Assembly: GCA_964449465.1 (NCBI GenBank)
Contig: CAYVBK010000016.1
Coordinates: 41,784-105,783, forward strand
DNA from: CAYRXM01 sp964449465
Lineage (GTDB): Bacteria; Chloroflexota; Anaerolineae; JAFGEY01
Direction: 5' to 3'
DNA: 64,000 nucleotides
A program made the position numbers and the translations under genes. Below are positions 7,261 to 15,999 of this stretch, piece by piece. Positions within the stretch are counted from its first letter, which is position 1. Every line of letters starts with the position of its first letter. The notes below the pieces were generated by a model. It saw only the letters and a program-made list of their open reading frames with translations. It searched no databases and was not told the DNA's origin.

Positions 7261-10200
7261 ATGTTGGAACGATGGAGGAGCGTTGGGGCAGTCACCCTGA
7301 CGCTCCTTTGCCTTTTGGGGGTTATCTATCCCCTGTTTGCCGGCGTGGGGCCGGTCAACACACGCGGTGGCGGCGACAGCCCGTTTTTGCTGGTGCGCCT
7401 GGAGCAGATGGTGGCCGATCTGCGTGCCGGAGGCTGGCCGGCGCGATGGATGCCCGATGCCGCCTATGGTCTGGGTTATCCCTTTTTCAACTTTTACGCC
7501 GCTTTGCCTTATTATATCGCCGCTGCACTGAGGCTGTCGGGCTGGGGAGCGATTTTGTCGCTCCAGGCGACGCAGGCACTGGGGTTTGTGCTGGCGGCGG
7601 CGGCGATGGCTCTGCTGGCGCGGCGAATTTTCGTTCACCCGGCCGCCGTCGTTTTGAGCGTCGTCGCCTATACCTGCATGCCGTTTCATCTGGTCAATGT
7701 CTATGTGCGCGGCGATTCCCTCTCTGAATTTTATGCCTTTGTCTTTTATCCCCTGATCTTTTGGAGTATGCTGCGTCTCTATGACGCCCCTTCGCTGCCG
7801 CGCCTGGCCGTCTTGGCCTTGAGCTATGGCGGGCTGATTCTCACCCACAACCTTTCGGCGATCTTGTTCAGCCCGTTTGTGGCGGCGTGGGGGTTGCTGC
7901 TGGTGCGGCAGGTCTGGCGCGCGCATGGACACAGGCCGGCCGGCCGTTGCCTGGTCTTTCTGTTGGGCGGCGGCCTGCTGGGGCTGCTCCTCTCGGCCAC
8001 GTTGTGGCTGTCCATTTTGGGCGATGTGGGTGGCGTTTGGATGGGTGTCAAGGACATTCAGACCAGCGGATTTTTTCATTACGCTGCCCATTTGCGTCCC
8101 CTGAGCCGCCTGATTCAGCCTGCGCTGTGGTTCAATTATGCCATCGAGGGCGACAATACGCCGTTTGCGATGGGGCTGGCGCAAAGTCTGGCCATTCTGG
8201 TCGGCCTGGTTGCCTTGATCGGCGGGTGGCTGCGTCGTCGGTTGAGCGCGCCCGGTCGGGCCGACTGGGGCGTGTTTGGGGTGATGGCTCTGCTGGTTTG
8301 TACCTGGATGCTGACCACCCTGTCGCGGCCGTTGTGGGATCACCTGCCTCTGCTGCCGGTGGTGCAGTTTCCCTGGCGGCTGCTGTCGGTGCAAGGGTTT
8401 TTTGCGGCCTTGATCATTGGCGCGGTGGCGCGGGGGCAGCCTAAATCCTGGTGGGTGGCGGTGCTTTTGGCGATTTTTCTGACCGGGGCGGCGGTGGGCG
8501 GTTTGCAGCCCGAATATTTGCCCATCGGCGAAAGCGATGTGACCCCGCAGCGGTTGGCCTGGTTCGAGTTGTTGACGGCCAATGTGGGCACCACCATTCG
8601 CGGCGAATATCTGCCGGCAGGGGTCGAGCCGGGCTATGTGTCCTCGGCGGTGATGTTGAATCGGGGCGAAAAGCCTGCGCCGATGGTGCTGGAGGGGCAG
8701 TTGGCGCAGGCTGTGCTGATGCAGCGCGATGCCCGGCAGGAGCAATGGGGCGTTCGGGTCGAGTCTGCATCGGCGCGGCTGGCTTTTTACACCCTCTATT
8801 TCCCTGGCTGGCAGGCCGACATAGACGGGCGGCCGGCGACCCTGGTCGCGCTGCCCAACAGCGGCTTGATTGCTCTGGCCGTGCCGCAGGGCGAGCATCG
8901 GGTGCGACTGCGGCTGGGGCGTACTCCTCTGCGCTGGTTGGCCGATGGCCTGTCGGCGGGCGGGCTGCTGGCCGTTTTGGGGCTGCTGGGCGTTCGTCTA
9001 CGCCGGGTTGAAAGGGCGACCTGGCGGCGGGCGGCGGTCTGGGGCGCGGCGGTGCTGGTAGGGGGCGGTCTGGTGCTTGGGGGCGGGCGGATGCTGGCGG
9101 CTCGGCCGTCGCCCTGGGCTGACGATTTGAGTGCAGACATGGACCGGGCGCCGTTTTTCCATCACAACCCGCAGGGCATTCGCTTTGGCGAGCAGGCTGT
9201 TTTGCGCTCATATTCTATGTCCGAAACGGTACGCGGCGGCGAAACGCTGACCGTGCAATTGAGCTGGGCCCAGGCAGCGGCGCACCTGCAGGCCGACCTG
9301 CGTCTGGTGTCGCCGGCCGATGCGCATCCCCGCTTTGATCCGCCGCCGCCGCCGCTGGCGCAAGCACAGGCGCATCTGGATGGGTCGACCACGGTGTTGA
9401 CCCTGACCGTGCCGGGCGATGCGGCTAGTGGGCTGTATCTGGTATCGCTGCGCGTGTGGGACGGTCAGGACGAGGTGCGCCCGGTCAATGAGCGCGGGCA
9501 AGGTCTGGGCGTGACCTATTTGCGCCCGTTGTGGGTGGACAATCCGCGCCCGGCGCGCCCCGACGATCCCATTCTGGTCCGGCTGGGCGATCAGATTTTG
9601 CTGCGCGATGATGTCCGGGTTTCGGCGCAGGATGGATATTGGGATGTCCGGTTGACCTGGCAGGCGACGGCGGCCATTCCGTACAACTATACCTGCTCGG
9701 TGCGCGTTTTGGCTGCCGACGGGCGGCTGCTGGCCCAGCGCGACTGGGCCGAGGGCCCCGGCTATGGCTTTTGGCCGACCACCGCCTGGCCGGTGGGGCA
9801 GTGGTGGACCGACCGGCTGCGGGTGGCCGCACCGTCTGGTGTGCAGGTCAAAGATGCAGCGGCGATTTCGGTGGTGCTGTATGATCGGTCGCAGGCCGGT
9901 TTTCCGGCAGTCGGCTCGGTGATGATACCGTTGGTCGAGCGGGAGCATGTCTATGAGCGCCCGGCGATGATGCAGGCGATAGAGGCCGTGTTTGGCGAGG
10001 CGATCAGCCTGCTGGGTTATGACCTGGAGAGGTCGGATGCGGCTCTGGCATTGACCCTGCACTGGCAGGCCGTGCAGCGTGGGATGGCAGATGATGTTGT
10101 TTTTGTGCATTTGTTCGATCCGCAGACCGAAACCATTGTCGCCCAGGTGGACAGCCGTCCGCTCAACGGGGCCTATCCCACCATGTGGTGGCGTGCCGGT

Positions 10201-10377
10201 GAGGTGGTGAGCGACCGACTGGTTCTGTCGCTGACTGGGGTGCCGGCCGGAAACTATGCGCTGGCCGTGGGCCTGTACGATTCGCACAGCCTGATCCGCC
10301 TGCCGGTGCGTGCCGCCGAACAGAGCGTGCCGGATGGTCGGCTGCTGTTGACCGACACCATTTCGGTATCTCGCTGA
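7261..10377 (+). CDS. Large multi-pass membrane protein (YfhO/PTPS-related type)
   Basis: The 1038-aa protein has about 12 hydrophobic segments in its N-terminal half, beginning with a segment followed by GPVNTRGGGDSPFLLVRLEQM, an arrangement seen in large Chloroflexota proteins annotated as 6-pyruvoyl-tetrahydropterin-synthase-related or YfhO-like. A soluble part (about 460-550) and a further membrane segment pair follow. The C-terminal 400 residues hold repeated beta-rich modules, including GFWPTTAWPVGQWW and VFVHLFDP with PTMWWRAGE, shared with the GT39-like protein. A GT-C type role in envelope glycan assembly is inferred. It begins 9 bp after the preceding stop without a clear Shine-Dalgarno site; a TTG two codons earlier is possible. 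Confidence 0.7.
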   Translation: MLERWRSVGAVTLTLLCLLGVIYPLFAGVGPVNTRGGGDSPFLLVRLEQMVADLRAGGWPARWMPDAAYGLGYPFFNFYAALPYYIAAALRLSGWGAILSLQATQALGFVLAAAAMALLARRIFVHPAAVVLSVVAYTCMPFHLVNVYVRGDSLSEFYAFVFYPLIFWSMLRLYDAPSLPRLAVLALSYGGLILTHNLSAILFSPFVAAWGLLLVRQVWRAHGHRPAGRCLVFLLGGGLLGLLLSATLWLSILGDVGGVWMGVKDIQTSGFFHYAAHLRPLSRLIQPALWFNYAIEGDNTPFAMGLAQSLAILVGLVALIGGWLRRRLSAPGRADWGVFGVMALLVCTWMLTTLSRPLWDHLPLLPVVQFPWRLLSVQGFFAALIIGAVARGQPKSWWVAVLLAIFLTGAAVGGLQPEYLPIGESDVTPQRLAWFELLTANVGTTIRGEYLPAGVEPGYVSSAVMLNRGEKPAPMVLEGQLAQAVLMQRDARQEQWGVRVESASARLAFYTLYFPGWQADIDGRPATLVALPNSGLIALAVPQGEHRVRLRLGRTPLRWLADGLSAGGLLAVLGLLGVRLRRVERATWRRAAVWGAAVLVGGGLVLGGGRMLAARPSPWADDLSADMDRAPFFHHNPQGIRFGEQAVLRSYSMSETVRGGETLTVQLSWAQAAAHLQADLRLVSPADAHPRFDPPPPPLAQAQAHLDGSTTVLTLTVPGDAASGLYLVSLRVWDGQDEVRPVNERGQGLGVTYLRPLWVDNPRPARPDDPILVRLGDQILLRDDVRVSAQDGYWDVRLTWQATAAIPYNYTCSVRVLAADGRLLAQRDWAEGPGYGFWPTTAWPVGQWWTDRLRVAAPSGVQVKDAAAISVVLYDRSQAGFPAVGSVMIPLVEREHVYERPAMMQAIEAVFGEAISLLGYDLERSDAALALTLHWQAVQRGMADDVVFVHLFDPQTETIVAQVDSRPLNGAYPTMWWRAGEVVSDRLVLSLTGVPAGNYALAVGLYDSHSLIRLPVRAAEQSVPDGRLLLTDTISVSR

Positions 10378-10443
10378 ACAAGGGGATTCCCCAACCCGAC
10401 GCCCTCTCGGAATGGGTCAATGGCAAAAACCCGGCCTTTTGGG

Positions 10444-10449
10444 TATAAT
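10444..10449 (+). promoter_or_regulatory. Putative -10 box of gyrA
   Basis: TATAAT lies 20 nt upstream of the TTG start codon. No good -35 hexamer is visible at the usual distance (10421-10426 is a poor match), so the promoter is only moderately supported. Confidence 0.45.
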
Positions 10450-10468
10450 AGGCCATTCAGGAGGATAT

Positions 10469-12937
10469 TTGGAAACCGCACAAATTCGACCGGTAGATAT
10501 TCAAGAGACAATGCACACATCGTATCTCAATTATGCGATGAGCGTCATCGTGGCGCGCGCTTTGCCCGACGCCCGCGATGGACTCAAGCCGGTGCATCGG
10601 CGCATCTTGTATGCTATGCACGATATGGGCCTGCGCCACAATACACCCTATAAAAAGAGTGCCCGCATCGTCGGTGAGGTGCTGGGCAAATATCACCCGC
10701 ATGGCGACCTGGCCGTGTATGACGCGATGGCGCGCATGGCGCAGAATTTTTCGATGCGCTACATGCTGATAGATGGACAGGGTAACTTTGGCTCCATAGA
10801 TGGCGACGCGCCGGCAGCTATGCGCTATACCGAAGCGCGCCTGTCGGCCATTGCCGATGAAATGATTGCCGACATTCACAAAAACACGGTTGATTTTACA
10901 GATAACTTTGACGGTTCGCTGCAAGAACCGGCGGTGCTACCGGCCCGCCTGCCCAACCTGCTGCTCAACGGCTCGTCGGGCATTGCCGTGGGTATGGCCA
11001 CCAACATTGCCCCGCACAATCTCTCAGAACTGTGCAATGCCGTCTCGTATCTGATCGATCACGACGCAGACGGGTCGGTGACTGGCGAAGACCTGATGCA
11101 GTTTGTGCGCGGCCCCGATTTCCCCACCGGCGGCCTGATCGTGGGCGACGAGGGCATCAAGAATGCCTATACCAAAGGCAAGGGGCGTATTGTGATGCGC
11201 GCCGTCACCCATGTGGAAGAGATGCGCGGCAACCGGCAGCGCATTGTGATCACCGAACTGCCTTATCAGGTCAACAAAACCACCCTGTTGGAGCGCATCG
11301 CCGACCTGGTGCGCGAGGCCAAGATTGAAGACATTGCCGACCTGCGCGACGAGTCGGACCGGCGGGGCATGAGCATTGTGATCGAACTCAAGCGCGGGGC
11401 CCAGCCGCAGCAAGTGCTGAATCTGTTGTTCAAATACACCCAATTGCAAAGCACGTTTGGCTACAATTGCCTGGCTCTGGTGGATCACACGCCGCGCACT
11501 TTGCCGCTCAAACGCGCGCTGCAAATTTACATTGAGCATCGCCAGGACGTGATCGTGCGGCGCGCCCGCTTTGACCTGGACAAGGCGCAGCATCGGGCGC
11601 ACATTGTGCAAGGATTGCTGATAGCTCTGGATGCTCTGGACGCGGTCATTCAAACCATCCGCGAGAGCGAGGACGCCGACCAAGCTCGCGCCCGATTGAT
11701 GGAGCGGTTTTCTCTGAGCGAGATTCAGGCTCAGGCCATCCTCGACATGCAGTTGCGTCGCCTGGCCGGCCTGGAGCGGCTCAAGATACAGGACGAATAT
11801 CAAAGCTTGTTGCAAACCATCGCTGATTTGCAAAATTTGTTGGCCGACCCGCATCAGGTATTGGCTCTGATTCGAGAGGACGTGCAAGAGCTCAAGGCCA
11901 AATACGGCGATGCGCGTCGCACTCACATTGTCGGCGAGGCCGATGCCGCTCTGTCGGCCCAAGACCTGGCTCCCGAAGAACGGGTGCTGATCTCGGTCAC
12001 GCAGCGCGGCTATATCAAGCGCACGCCGGCGCAGGCCTATCGCCTGAACCGTGAGCAACGTCGGCGGATGGAGGGCGTGCCGGGCATGGAAACCCGCGAA
12101 GAAGACTCGGTACGCTATTTGTTTGCCGCCGGCAGCCGCTATGATTTGTTGTTGTTCAGCAACAAGGGCCAGGTTTACCAGGAAAAAGTCTACCAGATTC
12201 CCGAACGCGAGCGCGCCGCGCGCGGCATTCCGCTGGCTAACCTGATCCGTCTGGAAGAAGGCGAGCGGATTACGGCCATTTTGCCGGTTTCCAGCATGGA
12301 CCAAGAGGCCTATTTGACCATATGCACCGTGCAGGGCAAGATCAAGCGGGTGCCGCTGGCCGAGTTTGCCAATGTCCGTGCCAACGGGCTGTTGGCCTGG
12401 CGGCTGGACGCCGATGATGAACTGGGCTGGGTATGTCTCACCGACGGGCGGCAAGACCTGGTGATGGCTTCGCGGCAGGGCAAGGTGCTGCGCCTGAGCC
12501 AGGAGCAGGTGCGCCCGCAGAGCCGCGAGGCGTCGGGGGTGCTGGGTATGAACCTGGTTGCCGGCGATGCGGTGGCCTGTGCCGACGTGATGGAGGAGGG
12601 CGGCGAGTTGCTGATTTCCACCCAAAACGGCTTTGCCAAACGGGTGGCCCCGGCCGAGGTTCCCACTCAGGGGCGCAACACCGGCGGCGTGATTGTTCTG
12701 CATCCCAAATTTCAAGACCTGACCGGGCCGGTTGTGTCGGCCATGATGGTTCAGCCGTCCGACCAGGTGACGTTTATCACCGCCAACGGGATGGCGTTGC
12801 CGCTGAGCGTGATTCAGGTGCCGCAGGCCGGGCGGGCCACGCGCGGGCAGATTGTCATGAACATTCTCAAGGGAGACCGCCTTGTCGCCGTCGCCCGCCT
12901 GACCCCAGAAACGCAGGACGAGGCAGCAGAAGGATAA
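10469..12937 (+). CDS. gyrA: DNA gyrase subunit A (or related type II topoisomerase A subunit)
   Basis: The 822-aa protein is the DNA-cleaving subunit of a type IIA topoisomerase. The winged-helix core contains YAMSVIVARALPDARDGLKP, KYHPHGD and the active-site tyrosine in AAMRYTEA (Tyr120). Six beta-propeller repeats fill the C-terminal third (about 500-815). The TTG at 10469 is the start because AGGAGG is placed 5-6 nt before it; the ATG 19 codons upstream lies before the -10 box. Two oddities: the position matching E. coli Ser83 is Leu81 (CTG), while Asp85 matches Asp87; and the GyrA box is degenerate, reading QRRRMEG instead of a QRRGGKG-like motif. ParC is a possible alternative name. Confidence 0.9.
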   Translation: METAQIRPVDIQETMHTSYLNYAMSVIVARALPDARDGLKPVHRRILYAMHDMGLRHNTPYKKSARIVGEVLGKYHPHGDLAVYDAMARMAQNFSMRYMLIDGQGNFGSIDGDAPAAMRYTEARLSAIADEMIADIHKNTVDFTDNFDGSLQEPAVLPARLPNLLLNGSSGIAVGMATNIAPHNLSELCNAVSYLIDHDADGSVTGEDLMQFVRGPDFPTGGLIVGDEGIKNAYTKGKGRIVMRAVTHVEEMRGNRQRIVITELPYQVNKTTLLERIADLVREAKIEDIADLRDESDRRGMSIVIELKRGAQPQQVLNLLFKYTQLQSTFGYNCLALVDHTPRTLPLKRALQIYIEHRQDVIVRRARFDLDKAQHRAHIVQGLLIALDALDAVIQTIRESEDADQARARLMERFSLSEIQAQAILDMQLRRLAGLERLKIQDEYQSLLQTIADLQNLLADPHQVLALIREDVQELKAKYGDARRTHIVGEADAALSAQDLAPEERVLISVTQRGYIKRTPAQAYRLNREQRRRMEGVPGMETREEDSVRYLFAAGSRYDLLLFSNKGQVYQEKVYQIPERERAARGIPLANLIRLEEGERITAILPVSSMDQEAYLTICTVQGKIKRVPLAEFANVRANGLLAWRLDADDELGWVCLTDGRQDLVMASRQGKVLRLSQEQVRPQSREASGVLGMNLVAGDAVACADVMEEGGELLISTQNGFAKRVAPAEVPTQGRNTGGVIVLHPKFQDLTGPVVSAMMVQPSDQVTFITANGMALPLSVIQVPQAGRATRGQIVMNILKGDRLVAVARLTPETQDEAAEG

Positions 12938-12943
12938 AAGACG

Positions 12944-13633
12944 ATGCAGCTTTATCTGATCCGTCACGGCCAATCGCAGAACAATCTCGGCTGGGCGCAG
13001 CAAGGCGAGCAGTATAGCCGCTTTGACGACCCGGAACTGACCGAGATCGGAGTGCGGCAGGCCGAATGTCTGGCGTGCTTTTTGGGCGGCCCATCGCCGG
13101 CTGGGAACCGACTGGGATTGACGCATCTGTACACCAGCCTGATGGTGCGTGCCGTGTCTACAGCCGTGCCGATTGCCGCCGCCGTCGGACTGCCGCTGTA
13201 TGCCTGGGCCGACTGGCACGAATCGGGCGGCATTTTTCGAGATGACCCCGAAACCGGCGAGCCGCAAGGCCTGCCCGGCCCGGGGCGTTCTTTTTTTGAG
13301 CAGCGTTACCCCACCCTGATCTTGTCGCCCGACCTGGACGAGCGCGGCTGGTGGAATCGCCCGCACGAGACGCGGCAGGAACGTCCTTTGCGGGCGCAGC
13401 GGGTGCTGGATGAACTGCGGGTGCGACATGGTGAGGATGATTGCGTGGCCGTGGTCGGGCATGGGCAGTTTTTCAATTATGTGTTGTGGGCCATTCTGGG
13501 CTTGCAACGCGATGATGGCATCTGGTTTGTTGTTCATAACGCATCTATAACGCGCCTGGATTTTGTTCGAGAAACGCGGATTGGCTATACCAACCGCACT
13601 GATTTTATTCCTGATGACCTGATTACGGCATAG
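12944..13633 (+). CDS. Histidine phosphatase family protein, copy 1
   Basis: This 229-aa protein belongs to the phosphoglycerate-mutase-like histidine phosphatase superfamily. The phosphohistidine motif IRHGQS is at residues 6-11, and the second catalytic His lies in VVGHGQF near the C-terminus. It starts 6 bp after the gyrA stop with AAGGA upstream, so it may be co-transcribed with gyrA. A paralogue follows directly, sharing HLYTSLMVRAV, GWWNRP and the last 30 residues. The substrate is unknown; cofactor-independent phosphatase activity on a small phosphorylated metabolite is more likely than mutase activity. Confidence 0.85.
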   Translation: MQLYLIRHGQSQNNLGWAQQGEQYSRFDDPELTEIGVRQAECLACFLGGPSPAGNRLGLTHLYTSLMVRAVSTAVPIAAAVGLPLYAWADWHESGGIFRDDPETGEPQGLPGPGRSFFEQRYPTLILSPDLDERGWWNRPHETRQERPLRAQRVLDELRVRHGEDDCVAVVGHGQFFNYVLWAILGLQRDDGIWFVVHNASITRLDFVRETRIGYTNRTDFIPDDLITA

Positions 13634-13652
13634 ATGACCTGATTACGGCATA
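13613..13652 (+). repeat. Perfect 20-bp tandem direct repeat across a stop codon
   Basis: GATGACCTGATTACGGCATA occurs twice back to back (13613-13632 and 13633-13652). The first copy supplies the last codons and most of the TAG stop of phosphatase copy 1; without the second copy the gene would end at the same residue with TAA. Confidence 0.95.
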
Positions 13653-13664
13653 AAGGAAAAGCCC

Positions 13665-14399
13665 ATGCAACTTTATTTCATTCGTCACGGCCAGTCGGCC
13701 AACAATGATCTGGCGGCGCGCACTCGTTCTGAGGTGGGGCGCAGCGAGGATGCCGAACTGACGCTGCTCGGTCATCAACAGGCGCAGTGCCTGGCGCGAT
13801 TCCTGGCTGCCGCGCCGCCGCTGCTCTCGCTGCCGGGCCGTGATCGGCAAAATGTCAACGGATTTCACCTGACCCATCTGTACACCAGCCTGATGGTGCG
13901 GGCGGTGGCTACGGCGACCTATATCTATGAATCAACCGGGATCAAACCGGCAGCCTGGCCCGATCTGCATGAGGAGCGCGGCATTTATTTGCGAAACGAG
14001 CAGACCGGCCTGGAAGAGGGGCGGCCCGGCCAAAATCGCGCTTTTTTTGAGGCCCATTACCCTCACCTGCAATTGCCCGACGATCTGGGCCAGGCCGGCT
14101 GGTGGAATCGCCCGCCCGAACCGGCCGAGGTGCGCATCCCGCGCGCTCGTCGCTTTTTGGCCGGGCTGCTGGCGCGGCACGGCGACAGCGAGGATCGCGT
14201 GGCCGTGATCAGCCATGGTGGGTTTTACAACTGTGTGATGGCCGTCGCCTTGGGTGTGCCTTTGCCCGACGATCTCTTGCCCGACGGTTTGCGCTTTTCG
14301 CTGTACAACTGCGCCATCACCCGGCTGGATTTTGACGGCAAGACGCGACTGGTTTATGCCAATCGCCTGGACTTTATGCCCAGAGAATGGATCACTTGA
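13665..14399 (+). CDS. Histidine phosphatase family protein, copy 2
   Basis: The 244-aa product is a paralogue of the preceding gene, with IRHGQS at residues 6-11 and the second catalytic His in VISHGGFYN. AAGGAAAAGCCC precedes the ATG, giving an acceptable ribosome-binding site. It is about 15 residues longer than copy 1, mostly in a loop near residues 40-65. The tandem arrangement and shared motifs point to local gene duplication followed by clear divergence. The TGA stop overlaps the start of the next gene. The substrate is not predictable. Confidence 0.85.
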   Translation: MQLYFIRHGQSANNDLAARTRSEVGRSEDAELTLLGHQQAQCLARFLAAAPPLLSLPGRDRQNVNGFHLTHLYTSLMVRAVATATYIYESTGIKPAAWPDLHEERGIYLRNEQTGLEEGRPGQNRAFFEAHYPHLQLPDDLGQAGWWNRPPEPAEVRIPRARRFLAGLLARHGDSEDRVAVISHGGFYNCVMAVALGVPLPDDLLPDGLRFSLYNCAITRLDFDGKTRLVYANRLDFMPREWIT

Positions 14400-15064
14400 T
14401 GGTTAAAGGACGCGACGAAATAGACTGGGCGCCGCGCGTGCCCAAACACAAAATTCGGCGATTGTACGAATCGGATGCGCGGGGTTTGCTGGACGAAGAA
14501 CTGCTCGACGAGGTGGGCATTGCCTTGTATTTGCGCTGCCAGAGCATTTTGCAGGTTCACGATGCGCAAAATGGGCGAGTCATGTGTCCGCGCTGCGCCG
14601 CACAGCAGCGCGTCAGCATCATCGAACGCCCGCCAAGACATGGCGACATTCGGGATGTGGTATTGACCTGCCCGATCTGCGATTGGACGATCACCTGGGG
14701 GGCCTATCACGCCAGTTTCAAACGCAGGCAGCTCAATGCCGGCGGGGCAGTCGGCGCGTTTCGCCACTATGTGCGTCATTACCCCCAGGCGCGCACGCCC
14801 CAGGCTAAAATGCTGGCGGTCGATCAACTGATCCGCGAATTTCACTATTCACTGGCTCGTCTGCCCGACCTGCCGACCCGGCCGGTGGGTGTCAATCTGA
14901 TCGAGGGGCAATTGACCGATGTGGTGATGTTTCTCGACGATCTGTCTTTTGGCGAGGATGTGGGGCCAGAGCGGCAAGCCATACGGCTCAAATGGCAAAA
15001 TACTTTGCAAACCTGGCGCGATGCCGTTTCATCCTGGCAAGAACGTGATGACGAGAATGATTGA
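14399..15064 (+). CDS. Zinc-ribbon protein of unknown function
   Basis: This 221-aa protein has one recognisable element, a four-cysteine zinc ribbon: MCPRCAAQQ at about 61-69 and LTCPICDW about 30 residues later. The rest is mixed alpha/beta with no catalytic motif that I recognise. Its ATG overlaps the TGA of the upstream phosphatase (TGATG), which suggests translational coupling; an in-frame ATG four codons earlier is an alternative. It lies between the phosphatase pair and lgt. A nucleic-acid-binding or scaffold role is possible but unsupported. Confidence 0.6.
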   Translation: MVKGRDEIDWAPRVPKHKIRRLYESDARGLLDEELLDEVGIALYLRCQSILQVHDAQNGRVMCPRCAAQQRVSIIERPPRHGDIRDVVLTCPICDWTITWGAYHASFKRRQLNAGGAVGAFRHYVRHYPQARTPQAKMLAVDQLIREFHYSLARLPDLPTRPVGVNLIEGQLTDVVMFLDDLSFGEDVGPERQAIRLKWQNTLQTWRDAVSSWQERDDEND

Positions 15065-15084
15065 TCTGGTATGGAGGAGAGGAT

Positions 15085-15999
15085 ATGAATCCAATCGCTT
15101 TCAAATTGGGATCCATCGTGATCTATTGGTATGGCATCGTCATTGTGATCAGCGTGTTGGCCGGCGCCTATGTGTCTTCGATCCAGGCCCGCCGGCGCGG
15201 TGAAAACCCCGAACGGGTGTGGGATGCCCTGCTGATCTGCCTGATTTTGGGCATCGTGGGAGCGCGCGTCTATCACGTCTTTTCGGTCAATCAGGGCGGA
15301 ATGGTGGGCTGGCCCTATTATCGCCAAAATCCGGCGGCCATTTTGCGCATCTGGGAGGGGGGCCTGGGACTGTTGGGGGCCATTGCCGGCGGCGCGCTGG
15401 GGATGGTCATTTATACGCGGTTGGCTCGTTTGTCTACCGCCTTGTGGCTGGACATTGCCGCGTACGGGCTGTTTCTGGGGCAGGCCATCGGCCGATGGGG
15501 CAATTATATCAACCAGGAGCTATACGGTCCACCCACCACCCTGCCCTGGGGCATTCCCATCCAGGCCACTTTTCGCATGGCTCCGTTCAACAACCTGGCC
15601 GTCTATCCGCTTTCCACGCGATTTCACCCCCTGTTTCTGTACGAGTCCTTGTGGTGTCTGATCGGCCTGGCCCTGTTGTGGTGGCTGGACCAGCAATGGT
15701 CTGAGCGGACGCTGCCGGGCGACAGATTTGCTTTTTACGTGATGTGGTATTCATTGGGCCGATTCGGGATCGAGTTTTTGCGCCCCGACGCCTGGATGTG
15801 GGGGCCCATTGCCGCGGCCCAGGTCTTTACGCTACTTGCTTTTGCGGTCGCTCTGGGGCTGACCATCTATCGCCACGCTCGCCGCAGCACGCCGCCTCAA
15901 GATGCGCCCGCCGAACCGGCGCCCGCCGAACCGGCGCCCGCCGAACCGGCGCCCGCCGAACCGGCGCCCGCCGAACCGGCGCCCGAGGCCACCCCGTGA
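15085..15999 (+). CDS. lgt: Prolipoprotein diacylglyceryl transferase
   Basis: Lgt attaches diacylglycerol from phosphatidylglycerol to the lipobox cysteine of prelipoproteins in the cytoplasmic membrane. The 304-aa protein has seven hydrophobic segments and the family signature GRWGNYINQE, followed by YGPPTTLPWGIPI and a late RFGIEFLRPD. The E. coli His103 position (HGG) is Leu here (WEGGLGLLG), as other phyla also vary at this site. The ATG at 15085 follows GGAGGAGAGG; an upstream TTG is less likely. The C-terminus carries a cytosolic tail of five AEPAP-type repeats encoded by a 15-bp tandem repeat, and its TGA overlaps the GTG of the next gene. Confidence 0.93.
   Translation: MNPIAFKLGSIVIYWYGIVIVISVLAGAYVSSIQARRRGENPERVWDALLICLILGIVGARVYHVFSVNQGGMVGWPYYRQNPAAILRIWEGGLGLLGAIAGGALGMVIYTRLARLSTALWLDIAAYGLFLGQAIGRWGNYINQELYGPPTTLPWGIPIQATFRMAPFNNLAVYPLSTRFHPLFLYESLWCLIGLALLWWLDQQWSERTLPGDRFAFYVMWYSLGRFGIEFLRPDAWMWGPIAAAQVFTLLAFAVALGLTIYRHARRSTPPQDAPAEPAPAEPAPAEPAPAEPAPAEPAPEATP
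15904..15978 (+). repeat. 15-bp tandem repeat inside lgt (five copies)
   Basis: The unit GCGCCCGCCGAACCG is present five times without change, followed by a partial copy. It encodes APAEP repeats in the Lgt tail. Perfect identity suggests recent slippage expansion. Confidence 0.95.

Noticed and set aside
6526..8898. Long minus-strand open frame (about 790 codons) rich in Arg, His and Gln
   Set aside because: Shadow of two real plus-strand membrane/secreted genes; its composition is typical of antisense frames in GC-rich DNA.
11024..13537. Minus-strand open frame of about 837 codons
   Set aside because: It lies wholly antisense to gyrA and the phosphatase gene and shows no family motif.
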